Below the pieces are notes generated by a model. It worked only from the letters and a program-made list of their open reading frames with translations, ran no database searches and was not told where the DNA came from. From Microcaldota archaeon (GTDB lineage: Archaea > Micrarchaeota > Micrarchaeia > Micrarchaeales > Micrarchaeaceae), in assembly GCA_021806095.1 (NCBI GenBank), contig JAJZYD010000005.1, positions 1 through 43,820 on the forward strand: a stretch of 43,820 nucleotides of DNA. The letters run 5' to 3'. Below are positions 18,141 through 26,935 of this stretch, piece after piece. Made by a program: the position numbers and the translations under genes. Position 1 is the first letter of the stretch. The number at the start of each line of letters is the position of its first letter.

Positions 18141-18476
18141 TTAAATAAAGGTATCTTTATTTTCTACTATTTTCTTTATCTCCTTCTCTAAACATTGTTT
18201 TATATCAGAAACTAACATGAAATCTTCTGTAATTATAATTAACTTCAACAAATTATTAGTATCGCTAATACCTGAAAATTTATATTTTATATTTTTGTAT
18301 TCATTTTTAAATACAATATTTATTGCTTTTATTATATCTTCATTAAAAATTTTACCTGAAAATTTATTAGAAATTTCTAATTCCATTTTCCAAGAATTAG
18401 AATTAAAACTATATTTTTCATTTTTAAATAACTCTAGATTATTTGAATTAACTTTACTTGCAAACACACTAAACAC
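18141..18476 (-). CDS. Unknown small protein
   Basis: A 111-residue, Lys/Asn/Ile-rich protein without a recognised family. Predicted alternation of strands and helices (KMELEISNKF, then EDIIKAINIVFKNE, then LLKLIIITEDF and a final amphipathic helix) resembles an alpha/beta ferredoxin-like or tunnelling fold, but no catalytic residues stand out. The start is GTG at 18476; a second in-frame GTG three codons later is equally possible. It lies 99 bases after the ThyX-like gene on the same strand, with an AT-rich gap able to hold its own promoter. Confidence 0.5.
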   Translation of the reverse strand: MFSVFASKVNSNNLELFKNEKYSFNSNSWKMELEISNKFSGKIFNEDIIKAINIVFKNEYKNIKYKFSGISDTNNLLKLIIITEDFMLVSDIKQCLEKEIKKIVENKDTFI

Positions 18477-18575
18477 TTTTTATATTTATTATATAATATA
18501 TTAACTATTTTTTATTTATATTATTTTTATTTATTCTACTTTCTTTTTATATTATTTTTATTGCTTTAATTCTTT

Positions 18576-20360
18576 TTATTTTTTTCTTTTAAAAAGTGAC
18601 ATAGCTCTATTAAGCTGCCCAATTTTATCTTCACCGGGTTTTATACTATTTTTTATTAAATCAGGTTGTGCTGATCTTAATTCATTATATAATTTAAACA
18701 TAAGTTCTCTATATACATCATCACCTTGTGCTGATGTTCTAAGGCGTATATACCAATCTGCTTCGCGCAGATTAAATATATCAATCCATTTTATAATATG
18801 TGCAAATGTTACTGCGCGATTAGCATAGCCTTCAAGTTTTTTATTCATCTTCAATTCAGTATAAACATTTTCTATGCTTGTTATTTTATCTTTAAATTCT
18901 CCATCGAATCCTATATCATAAATGAGTTTTGGTATTATATAGCCATTCTCTACTGTGAAAGATTTAGGTATATGGAGCACAAATCTATTTCTCTGCAAAT
19001 CTCTATATACACTAATTGGAGCAGACAGGGCAACTGTATAGTTAGTACTTTCAAATGCTCTTGGAAGTTTCTTCCATCTATTATCTCTATCTTTATTTAT
19101 AGTATTAATAATTTTATTTACAAACTCAGTATTTTCTTGAAGTATTCTTAAGATTTTTTCTCGATCCATATAACTATCTTGAACCATCAAATTTGTTGCA
19201 ATATTTAATTTTGCTGACTCATCATTATCAGCTCGTAATAATCTAACATTTTTAGTATTAACATTTACTTTATCAGAAGAAGCAAAAACATCATATTCAT
19301 TACCTTTTCCTTTTGCCAACTGTTCTAATTCTTTTTCAAGTTGATGCAATTTTTGTTGATTATTTTTTAAATAATTAATTTGATCTTGAGAGTGTTTATT
19401 TTTTACTTTGCTTATCAATGATGGTGCACATGTATATAAAACGTTATATACACTTTCTGCAATTTTTGCTGCCTCTGGATCTTCGCTTGCATACATTTTA
19501 ATTAGCGTATTTGTAAAGCTCCTAAAATCTGCACTCCATGCAAGATTTGTTATTGTAGACATCGGAAGAATAGCTCTGCATATGTCAAAAGCTTTTGCTT
19601 TTGTTGCCATATTATATGCCTTTTCTGCTATTTTTTTATCTTCTTCGCTGAGCCTCTCATATTTTATCTTATTTTTACTATCATTTTGATCTGGAAATTC
19701 TTGCTCACTTAGGGGCATTTTATTCTTTAACTCAACTATTGTTTTTTCTAAAACTTTGGAAAAAGTTGCAAATAATTCATCCATTGCTTGATTATATGTA
19801 TTTGCCAAATTTGAGGATTCTATAGGTTCATATGTTCTATACAAATAATATTTTTTACTGTTTGAGTATTTTTCATCTGCATATCCTATAATCTCCCCTT
19901 TTTCATTCAATTGCAAAGGATTTGAAAAATTTACAAACCGTGTTGATTTTTCTATATAACCACATAATCTACAATCTTCTATTATTTTTGCACTAACTTG
20001 ATCAATACCTTCTATTCCTACAATTGCAGATACCATATCCAGTACAGAATCATCCCCATAATCGCTAATAATTCTTTTATTTATTTCACTAATTTTCTTA
20101 TTATTCTTAGATACCTTTTCCAGTCCTTTCAATTTCTCTATATCTTCATCTCTTAAGATTTCCTTTAGAAATAGTTTTTGTATACTAATCTCTTTAGATC
20201 TAGAAAATCTAGCAGCAATCAATGCTTTTTCTTCTTCGGTTAATGTATTTTCAAATGTAAAAATATTATATGATGGATTTTGACTATCAGTAAAAAATAG
20301 CTTTAACTTTTCTAATTCGTCTTTTGATAATGCAACTTTATAATTTAATATACCAGGCAT
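18576..20360 (-). CDS. Duplicated ThyX-like (flavin-dependent thymidylate synthase-related) protein
   Basis: A 594-residue protein resembling the long, internally duplicated ThyX relatives found in some archaea and bacteria. In the first half DCRLCGYIEKSTRF lines up with the ThyX motif RHRxxSxNExSxRY, keeping R, E, S and R. The second half has ALPMSTITNLAWSADFRSF and, further on, YRDLQRNRFVLHIPKSF as degenerate counterparts. The classic RHR triad is not complete in either copy, so thymidylate synthesis cannot be assumed; a structural or altered flavin/nucleotide role is possible. A charged coiled-coil-like insert (about residues 328-355) separates the halves. The ATG start MPGILNYKVAL is preceded by a TATA-rich gap. 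Confidence 0.65.
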   Translation of the reverse strand: MPGILNYKVALSKDELEKLKLFFTDSQNPSYNIFTFENTLTEEEKALIAARFSRSKEISIQKLFLKEILRDEDIEKLKGLEKVSKNNKKISEINKRIISDYGDDSVLDMVSAIVGIEGIDQVSAKIIEDCRLCGYIEKSTRFVNFSNPLQLNEKGEIIGYADEKYSNSKKYYLYRTYEPIESSNLANTYNQAMDELFATFSKVLEKTIVELKNKMPLSEQEFPDQNDSKNKIKYERLSEEDKKIAEKAYNMATKAKAFDICRAILPMSTITNLAWSADFRSFTNTLIKMYASEDPEAAKIAESVYNVLYTCAPSLISKVKNKHSQDQINYLKNNQQKLHQLEKELEQLAKGKGNEYDVFASSDKVNVNTKNVRLLRADNDESAKLNIATNLMVQDSYMDREKILRILQENTEFVNKIINTINKDRDNRWKKLPRAFESTNYTVALSAPISVYRDLQRNRFVLHIPKSFTVENGYIIPKLIYDIGFDGEFKDKITSIENVYTELKMNKKLEGYANRAVTFAHIIKWIDIFNLREADWYIRLRTSAQGDDVYRELMFKLYNELRSAQPDLIKNSIKPGEDKIGQLNRAMSLFKRKK

Positions 20361-20534
20361 TTTATCTAATATTATTTTTTAGAAAATATATTTAAACATT
20401 AGTAAAATAAAGTATATATAAAGATAAAAGACAAAATAATCAAAGTTATTAATATTTTGAATTATATTTATATTTTGTTTGTTTTATTATATTGTTTAAT
20501 TTTTAATTTTTATAATATCATAATATTTGATATT

Positions 20535-21782
20535 TTATTTTGCATATTTTTTACAGAAATTATTAAATTTTGTTACTGCATATTTAAGAATTGGTTTTGG
20601 TGCAAGTGCTACAATTCTTACATGAGATGGTGCTCCGAACGCAGAACCCCATACTATTTGAATACCCTCTTCTTTAAGCAGTTTATCAACAAACATTGTA
20701 TCATTTTTAAAACCTAATTCTTTAAGATATATTTTTGGAAACAGATAGTATGCACTATTTGGCCTCACTATATTTATATATTTATTTTCAGTAAGTATTT
20801 TATAAGTGAAATTTACTCTATCAGAAATTAATTTTACGAATTTTTGAATTTCTCTTTTATGCGCCGATATATTTCCTATTGCTTCGGCTGCAGAGTATTC
20901 CGCAGGTGTATTTGATGATAATCTAACCATGCTATAGCTATAAAATTTAGATCTTAATGCTAAAGATTTTTTATCGTCTTCTGGTATTATAACATAACCT
21001 ATTCTAAAACCAGTTGCATTATAATTTTTTGATACACCATTAAGGATGATGTGGGGGATACCTTTAGCTATTTTTGAAATACTGGTAAATTTTGCATTAT
21101 TGAAAATAATCTCATCATATATTTCGTCGCTAACCAGCATAATATTATATTCATTAGCAATATCAACAATCTCTTCAAGCACAGATCTATCCATAACTGT
21201 TCCTGTTGGATTATTAGGATTTGTAATTAACATATATTTTACTTTATTTATTTTGCCATCATTCTTTATAAATTTTAGAGATTTTTTTAGGTCATCGATA
21301 TGAATATTCCATTTATTACTTTCATCATATCTTTCCAAGATTGCATAACCGCCATTTAATTTAAGTTGAGTTATATATAGAGGATAATAAGGACTAAACA
21401 AAACTGCTTTATCATTTTTATTTATTAATGCTGAATTAAGCATTGAAAGTGCTTCAGAAACGCCTTGTGTCACTATAACTTTATCTTCATTAAATTTTAA
21501 ATTGTATAATACTTTGTAACGTTTTACTATTGCATTCGTAAGCTCAATTATACCCTGTGCCCTTGAATAATATACTTTGTTGTCATCAAGTGCTTTTTTG
21601 TATGCATCTATTTCATATTTTGGAGTCTTTATATAATAAGTTGGATCTCCTCTATTCAAATGGATTATTTTCATACCTTTTTCAACAAGAGCTTCTGCTG
21701 TCGAATCCTCCATTTCTATTGCGTTCTGTGCATATCTACTTCGTTCAGATAAAAACCCCATATAATCTATATAATTAATCAA
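20535..21782 (-). CDS. PLP-dependent class I/II aminotransferase
   Basis: Fold-type I aminotransferase of the aspartate/alanine group (415 residues). Seen are HLNRGDPTYY near the start (substrate-binding loop), NPNNPTG (188-194), SDEIY (218-222) with the PLP-ring aspartate, the Schiff-base lysine K252 in GVSKNYNATG, and R260 in FRIGY. The usual C-terminal arginine region is also present (VRIVAL near 395). The distinction between aspartate, alanine and aromatic amino acids cannot be made from these motifs. It is transcribed alone or with the following dph6-nth pair (gap 92 bases, AT-rich). Confidence 0.88.
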   Translation of the reverse strand: MINYIDYMGFLSERSRYAQNAIEMEDSTAEALVEKGMKIIHLNRGDPTYYIKTPKYEIDAYKKALDDNKVYYSRAQGIIELTNAIVKRYKVLYNLKFNEDKVIVTQGVSEALSMLNSALINKNDKAVLFSPYYPLYITQLKLNGGYAILERYDESNKWNIHIDDLKKSLKFIKNDGKINKVKYMLITNPNNPTGTVMDRSVLEEIVDIANEYNIMLVSDEIYDEIIFNNAKFTSISKIAKGIPHIILNGVSKNYNATGFRIGYVIIPEDDKKSLALRSKFYSYSMVRLSSNTPAEYSAAEAIGNISAHKREIQKFVKLISDRVNFTYKILTENKYINIVRPNSAYYLFPKIYLKELGFKNDTMFVDKLLKEEGIQIVWGSAFGAPSHVRIVALAPKPILKYAVTKFNNFCKKYAK

Positions 21783-21874
21783 TATAAAAATTAAAAAAGA
21801 TATGCTTAAATATAAAAATTATAAAAATAAAAATTATTTAAAGATTATTCAAAATAATCCTTTATTTAATATAG

Positions 21875-22534
21875 TTATTTTATTAATTTTGCATCATCTA
21901 TAATATATTTTCCAACACTACCTTCTATTTCTTTATGTGCTCTTATAATCTCTATTTTCTTTTTGAACATTGGAGCATTTAGTACAAAAGATTCTGCTTC
22001 ACCACCTTCAAACAACATATTTATTTTATATTTTTTATTTAATAAAATCAACTTTTTTATCATTTCTTTATCAATTCTTTTGCCAAGCATAGATTCATCA
22101 AAACCTTCAGCAGATATTTGTGTAATTATAACATTATAATTGTTTGAAAGCTCATTCAACTCAATTATAGGATCAATACCCCACAATGGTGCATAATGTT
22201 TTATATTATGTTTTTCAGAAATTATATCAATTCTCTTTTTTTGGTAATTACTTGCGACTGCACCAGTTATAATTGTATCAACATTATTTTCAATTATTGC
22301 ATTTTCTAAATCATCAAGCTCAAGTTCTTTATTACCTTCTGTTCTAATCATTATGTGATTTATTCCTAATGACTGGGCTTGCAACTTGGTCAACATTATG
22401 TTTGGCTTATGAAACATATAGCTATAATCATTATCAGGAATCATCGATATCAAAAGGTTAACTTTCATCAATGCACTTGCTTTATGCAATGCAAGTGTTG
22501 AATCTTTCCCTCCACTAAATAAACATGCAATCAT
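21875..22534 (-). CDS. dph6: Diphthine-ammonia ligase (Dph6)
   Basis: ATP-pyrophosphatase that amidates diphthine to diphthamide on elongation factor 2, the last step of that modification. The N-terminal PP-loop SGGKDS is at residues 7-12. The family-specific C-terminal EGGEAESFVLNAPMFKKKI (about 176-194) matches the Dph6 EGGE.E.FVL.AP.F pattern, and GAVASNYQKKRID in the middle is also typical. The 219 residues equal the usual archaeal length. Its ATG overlaps the stop of the upstream endonuclease III gene by four bases (ATGA), so translation is coupled although the functions are unrelated. Confidence 0.92.
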   Translation of the reverse strand: MIACLFSGGKDSTLALHKASALMKVNLLISMIPDNDYSYMFHKPNIMLTKLQAQSLGINHIMIRTEGNKELELDDLENAIIENNVDTIITGAVASNYQKKRIDIISEKHNIKHYAPLWGIDPIIELNELSNNYNVIITQISAEGFDESMLGKRIDKEMIKKLILLNKKYKINMLFEGGEAESFVLNAPMFKKKIEIIRAHKEIEGSVGKYIIDDAKLIK

Positions 22535-23217
22535 TTTACCACTTTATTCATCAATTTATTTTTGTTATATTTAAAAGTAGTATTTGATGGACATAAATCA
22601 TTTAGCACACACCTTTCGCAATATTTCTTTTTTGCTGTACAGACGTCCTTTCCTAATGCAATAAATAAATTTGTTATAATACCCCAATCTCTTTTTGGTA
22701 TAATGCACATTAATATTTCTTCAATTTTTTTAGAATTTGAGGTTTTAATTAGAAATAATCTGTTAGATACAGTTATACAATGTGTATCGATTGCTATTCC
22801 TTCATATTTTTTAAAATAATTAGATAATACTACATTTGCGGTTTTCCTACCAATTCCTTTTATTTTAATAAGTTTGTCTATAGAATCAGGAACAACCCCT
22901 TTATTATTTTTTATTATGTACTTTGAAGCATTAATTATATTTCTTGCCTTATTCTTATACAAGCCAAGAGTATTAATATATTTATAAAGAGCCATTGCAT
23001 TCAAATTCTTATAATCTTCAATATTAGGGTATTTTTTAAAAAGTGTTTCTGTTACCTTATTTACTTGCGTATCTTTAGATTGCGCTGAAAGCATTGTTGC
23101 AACAAGCAGCTGCCATGCTGAATTATGCTGCAGTATAGTATGAATTTCTTTTTTATATTTAATTTTCAATCTTTTAATTATTAAATTAATATTATTTGAA
23201 TTTTTCATCATAATCAA
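22531..23217 (-). CDS. nth: Endonuclease III (DNA glycosylase/AP lyase)
   Basis: Base-excision repair enzyme for oxidised pyrimidines. It has the helix-hairpin-helix IKGIGRKTANVVL (119-131) with catalytic lysine K125, the catalytic aspartate D144 in IDTH, and a complete [4Fe-4S] loop C193-x6-C200-x2-C203-x5-C209. The 228 residues are normal. Several ATGs start the frame (MIMMKNS); the first is annotated, but the third or fourth residue is possible. It ends in a four-base overlap with dph6 and is divergent from a second endonuclease III homologue only 56 bases away. Confidence 0.93.
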   Translation of the reverse strand: MIMMKNSNNINLIIKRLKIKYKKEIHTILQHNSAWQLLVATMLSAQSKDTQVNKVTETLFKKYPNIEDYKNLNAMALYKYINTLGLYKNKARNIINASKYIIKNNKGVVPDSIDKLIKIKGIGRKTANVVLSNYFKKYEGIAIDTHCITVSNRLFLIKTSNSKKIEEILMCIIPKRDWGIITNLFIALGKDVCTAKKKYCERCVLNDLCPSNTTFKYNKNKLMNKVVK

Positions 23218-23273
23218 AAATATTTATAGTAGTAAATGTTATTAGTATTTGCTTTATATATTATTATGATGCT
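23218..23273. promoter_or_regulatory. Shared divergent promoter between two endonuclease III genes
   Basis: These 56 bases separate two repair genes facing away from each other. The run TTTATATATTATTA (23253-23266) can be read as a TATA box in both directions, and a further TATAAATATT lies near 23219-23230 on the minus strand. Distances to both ATGs are so short that the transcripts would be leaderless or nearly so. This is inferred from spacing only. Confidence 0.35.
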
Positions 23274-23921
23274 ATGACACTCTTAAATGAAAAAGATGCA
23301 AAAGCACTTACTCAGATATTGTGTAAATATTATAAAGATGCAAAATATTATCTTTGTTATAAAACACCAATTGATCTGCTTGCAGCAGCAATATTATCTG
23401 CACAAACAAAAGATGATGTAGTCAATGCACTAACTCCAGAACTATTTAAAAAATATAAAACAGCAAAAGATTATGCAAATGCTGATGAAAAAGAACTTCT
23501 GAAATATGTAAAAAGAGTCAGCTTTGCAGATAAAAAAACTAAAAACATAATTGAAGCAAATAAAATAATAGAGCGTGATTATAAGGGTAAATTACCTAAC
23601 AGTATGAAAGAATTGCTGAAACTTCCAGGAATAGGAAGAAAAACAGCAAATACTATATTAATAAATGCTTATGGAATTGTTGAAGGAATACCAGTTGATA
23701 CATGGGTCATAAAACTTTCATATAGGCTTGGATTAAGCACTAATAAAAATCCAGATAAGATTGAACAAGATTTAATGAAAGTTGTTGATAGAAACTGCTG
23801 GCATAATTTTGCATATGTTATAAAATCTCATGGAAAAGCACTCTGCAATACAATACCAATATGTAGTAAGTGTCCTATAGAAAAATTATGTCCGAAAAAT
23901 AACGTTACTAAAAGATTGTAA
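23274..23921 (+). CDS. Second endonuclease III-family DNA glycosylase
   Basis: A paralogue of the endonuclease III family (215 residues), clearly different from its neighbour. It has helix-hairpin-helix KLPGIGRKTANTIL (116-129) with catalytic lysine K123, and catalytic D142 in PVDTW, where the classical enzyme has DTH. The cluster cysteines are C191, C197, C200 and C206, i.e. C-x5-C-x2-C-x5-C, one residue shorter in the first loop than usual. Both catalytic residues are present, so glycosylase/lyase activity is expected, perhaps with another lesion preference. It is followed after 49 bases by the EndoQ gene, which suggests a repair operon. Confidence 0.88.
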   Translation: MTLLNEKDAKALTQILCKYYKDAKYYLCYKTPIDLLAAAILSAQTKDDVVNALTPELFKKYKTAKDYANADEKELLKYVKRVSFADKKTKNIIEANKIIERDYKGKLPNSMKELLKLPGIGRKTANTILINAYGIVEGIPVDTWVIKLSYRLGLSTNKNPDKIEQDLMKVVDRNCWHNFAYVIKSHGKALCNTIPICSKCPIEKLCPKNNVTKRL

Positions 23922-23970
23922 ATAAGTAGATAAAATTAATTTAAATAAATAAAATGATAATGGTATATTT

Positions 23971-25227
23971 ATGAAAATTAATGCTGATTTTCACATTCAT
24001 TCAAGGTTTTCACGCGCCTGTAGTACAAATATAAATCCATATAATATAGAAGATACCGCTTTTAATAAAGGAATTAATGTTATAGGTACAGGTGATTTTA
24101 CACATCCTCTTTGGCTTAAAGAGATTATGGAGAATTTAGAACCAAGTAAAGATCATCAAGGATTATTTAAACTCAAAAATTCTTCTAGGAAGATATGGTT
24201 TATTTTAAGTGTTGAAGTTGCAACTATACAAGAAGAAAATGGACGGTCAAAAAGAATACACCATGTTGTAATGTTGCCAGATTTTGAATCTGTTGATTCA
24301 TTAAATAATATAATATCAAAATTTGGGAATTTATCATCTGATGGAAGACCACAACTTACAATTAGCGCTGATCATTTTGTTGAGGAAGTATTTAAAGTAA
24401 ACAGAAATGCATTCGTATTTCCAGCACATATTTGGACACCATTTTTTGGTGCACTCGGCGCCACAACGGGCTTTAATTCAATTAAAGATGTGTATAAAGA
24501 TCAAGAAAAACATATATTTGCACTTGAAACTGGATTAAGTAGTGATCCACCTATGAATTGGTTAATATCAGAACTTGATAAATATACTTTAATATCAAAT
24601 AGCGATATGCACTCTTTACCAAAGATGGGAAGAGAAATGAATTTATTTGAGATTGATGAAAAAGATTTATCTTATAATTCAATAGTAAATGCAATAAAAG
24701 AAAAGGATTCAAAAAAGCTAAAGAAAACCATTGAATTCTTTCCAGAAGAAGGAAAGTATCATTTTGATGGGCATAGACAATGCTCAGTATCAATAAATCC
24801 TGAAACAGAGCATATCAAAATCTGCCCTATTTGTGGGAAAAAGGTTGTTATTGGCGTGCTACATAGAATTATTGACTTGGCGGATAGACCAGTAAATTAT
24901 ATTCCAAAAGACGCAATACCTTACCAACACCTCGTACCTCTAGCAGAAGTAATATCTTATGCTATAAAGAAGTCATCTTCATCACAAGCAGTTGCAAAGG
25001 AATACAACAAATTAATATTAAAATTTAATACTGAATTTAATATCCTTGTAAATGTAGATATAGAAAAGATAGAAGAGAATTCATCCAAGGAGATTGCAGA
25101 AAGCATATCTAATGTAAGAAACAACAAAGTTACAATTATACCTGGATATGATGGTGTATTTGGAAAAATTGATTTATTAAATGAAGAAAAACCAAAACCT
25201 GCTTTCTGGAAACAAAAGAGGCTTTGA
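23971..25227 (+). CDS. Endonuclease Q (PHP-family deaminated-DNA endonuclease)
   Basis: EndoQ nicks DNA 5' of deaminated bases (uracil, hypoxanthine, xanthine) and abasic sites. The N-terminal PHP metallo-domain opens with DFHIHSRFS (6-14); further ligands are in GTGDFTHP, SVEVATIQE, PAHIWTPFFG and NSDMHSLP. The C-terminal part has the EndoQ zinc region: C271, C285, C288 and HRIIDLADR around 297-305. The 418 residues match archaeal EndoQ (about 420). It lies right behind an endonuclease III homologue on the same strand. Assignment rests on the full-length pattern; a general PHP phosphoesterase is the less likely alternative. Confidence 0.85.
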   Translation: MKINADFHIHSRFSRACSTNINPYNIEDTAFNKGINVIGTGDFTHPLWLKEIMENLEPSKDHQGLFKLKNSSRKIWFILSVEVATIQEENGRSKRIHHVVMLPDFESVDSLNNIISKFGNLSSDGRPQLTISADHFVEEVFKVNRNAFVFPAHIWTPFFGALGATTGFNSIKDVYKDQEKHIFALETGLSSDPPMNWLISELDKYTLISNSDMHSLPKMGREMNLFEIDEKDLSYNSIVNAIKEKDSKKLKKTIEFFPEEGKYHFDGHRQCSVSINPETEHIKICPICGKKVVIGVLHRIIDLADRPVNYIPKDAIPYQHLVPLAEVISYAIKKSSSSQAVAKEYNKLILKFNTEFNILVNVDIEKIEENSSKEIAESISNVRNNKVTIIPGYDGVFGKIDLLNEEKPKPAFWKQKRL

Positions 25228-25261
25228 TTTATTAATAGTAGACTTTTAGTTTTTAAGTGAA

Positions 25262-25861
25262 TTATAAATTATATTTATTTCCTTTTTTTATAAGATTCAA
25301 CAACTCTAAAAAGTAATATTTTTCTTTTATCTTTGGTTTTTTACATATTTTTTTATCTTTTTTTTGTTGTTTTATTATGCATGTTAGGTATTTTATTATT
25401 TGATTTGCTTCTCCTTTTGTCTCAATTTCATATGTTTCTTTTGAAAATCTTTTTATTTTACTGCAATAATCATAAGCTTCTGCAATAATATTTTCATTTA
25501 TTTTTTCTATTTGGTAATTCCTTCTTTCCATCCTTTTTGCAATAACTTTCAAAGGTTTACGCATAACAATTGCAATATCATATTTTATATTTAGATCTGC
25601 TGCAAGATGTCCAACTAAAATTATATTTTGATTATTTATTTTTATATAATTATTTATTGCCTTGTTTAATTTCTTAATATCGACAATTTTAGTCCCAAGA
25701 GAATCAGTTCCAGTGTAAGTATTATAAAGTTTTGCAAGATCATTTATTTCTACACTAGTGATATGGAGCTTTTTGATTATTTTTTTTGCAAATGTTGTTT
25801 TACCAGTTGTAGGAACACCGGTTATTGCGATTATTAATCTTGTATTATTATTTAAATTCAC
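25262..25861 (-). CDS. AK6/Fap7-type adenylate kinase-like NTPase
   Basis: Small P-loop kinase; homologues (Fap7/hCINAP, archaeal AK6) work in maturation of the small ribosomal subunit with uS11 and show adenylate kinase activity. The P-loop is GVPTTGKTT (15-23), VEINDLAKLY follows, IILVGHLA stands for the EGHLSH element, the lid-like RMERRNYQIEKINENI is next, and EAYDYC ends the core. A Lys-rich C-terminal extension (about 170-199) is longer than usual. The GTG start is 17 bases behind the preceding coiled-coil gene, with which it is probably co-transcribed. Confidence 0.82.
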   Translation of the reverse strand: MNLNNNTRLIIAITGVPTTGKTTFAKKIIKKLHITSVEINDLAKLYNTYTGTDSLGTKIVDIKKLNKAINNYIKINNQNIILVGHLAADLNIKYDIAIVMRKPLKVIAKRMERRNYQIEKINENIIAEAYDYCSKIKRFSKETYEIETKGEANQIIKYLTCIIKQQKKDKKICKKPKIKEKYYFLELLNLIKKGNKYNL

Positions 25862-25878
25862 TTATTCTACCTTGCTGT

Positions 25879-26565
25879 TTATTTACTATTCTTCTTTGTT
25901 GGTGCGCCTGTGGTCGTGTCTGTTATTGATTGTGGTGTAGTTGGCTTTGATGATCCCGCTATAATTTCATTTATTACCATTTTTGCACCAGCAAATAAAT
26001 TACCAATGTTTTCCTTACTTCGTAAAATCTTGATTAGCATGTTTTGATTAATAAATATCTTAATATTATAATTTTTACCGTTTTGCATAACAATTGTCCA
26101 ATCCCCAAAATTATAGTTTTCATATTTTGTAGATGTATTAACGATGAATACTGCCTTTGGTATTATTGTTTGCAAAAATGTTGAAATATTAGTATCTATA
26201 TTTTCTATATATATTAATTCTGTTTTTGTTGGTTCGGGTATATAAATTACAGGAGTGATTACTGGAACATTATTTTGCTTTGAATTCAATGAAATAAATT
26301 GTGAAATCTGCTTTGTCAATGCATCCGCTCTTAATTCAATATCATTAAGTTCTTTCTTTTCTTTTAACATCAAATCTGTAAATCCATTGATATAATCATC
26401 TATATCTGCTTTTATTAATTCAATAACTTTAGATATATTATTAACATTTGAAAATTTGTATGGATTATTTAAGAGGTCTTTAACATGTATTTTATATTTT
26501 GCATATATTGATTCATCTACATCACTTAATATTTCATCAACATCATTATCCCATAACTCTGCCAT
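25879..26565 (-). CDS. Unknown protein with helical front and beta-rich core
   Basis: A 228-residue protein, not recognised. The first 110 residues are acidic and helical, with a coiled-coil-like stretch (LMLKEKKELNDIELRADALT, about 64-83). Residues 117-200 look like strands (VPVITPVIYI, KAVFIVNTSTKY, DWTIVMQNGKNYNIKIFIN), and a Thr/Pro-rich tail ends KKNSK. There is no signal or membrane segment. The ATG has AGGTG five bases upstream, supporting a real gene. It is first gene of a pair with the AK6-like kinase. Confidence 0.6.
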   Translation of the reverse strand: MAELWDNDVDEILSDVDESIYAKYKIHVKDLLNNPYKFSNVNNISKVIELIKADIDDYINGFTDLMLKEKKELNDIELRADALTKQISQFISLNSKQNNVPVITPVIYIPEPTKTELIYIENIDTNISTFLQTIIPKAVFIVNTSTKYENYNFGDWTIVMQNGKNYNIKIFINQNMLIKILRSKENIGNLFAGAKMVINEIIAGSSKPTTPQSITDTTTGAPTKKNSK

Positions 26566-26664
26566 AAAAACACCTGTGTATTATTATAATTAGATTACAT
26601 ATATATTTTATATATCTTTTTATCAACACTTTATTTTAATTCTTAAATATTATTTGGAGATTTT

Positions 26665-26910
26665 ATGAACGAAAATGAAAATAGCACTTTGAATATAAAG
26701 AAAAGGATAGAAAAAGATATTACAATGTTTTATACAAATCTTTCAAAATTAGAAGAAATAAAAGATGAAAAGTCATTAAAAGTTATTGAACTTGCAAAAA
26801 TGTATGCTAGCGATGCAAAGAGTTATATAGACAAGAATGATTATTATACATCATTCTCATGCATTTCTTATGCACATGGATTACTTGATGCAATACTAAT
26901 TAGTAAATAA
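26665..26910 (+). CDS. DUF357 family protein
   Basis: Archaeal helical protein of unknown function (81 residues). The family pattern is visible: a first helix with KKRIEKDITMFYTNLSKLEE, then VIELAKMYASDAKSYIDKNDYYTSF and ISYAHGLLDA at the end. GGAGAT stands six bases before the ATG. It lies 25 bases upstream of trm1 and is likely co-transcribed with it and with a zinc-ribbon gene, which hints at, but does not show, a link to RNA modification. Confidence 0.8.
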   Translation: MNENENSTLNIKKRIEKDITMFYTNLSKLEEIKDEKSLKVIELAKMYASDAKSYIDKNDYYTSFSCISYAHGLLDAILISK

Positions 26911-26935
26911 GATATATATTAAATAAGTGTAAGAT

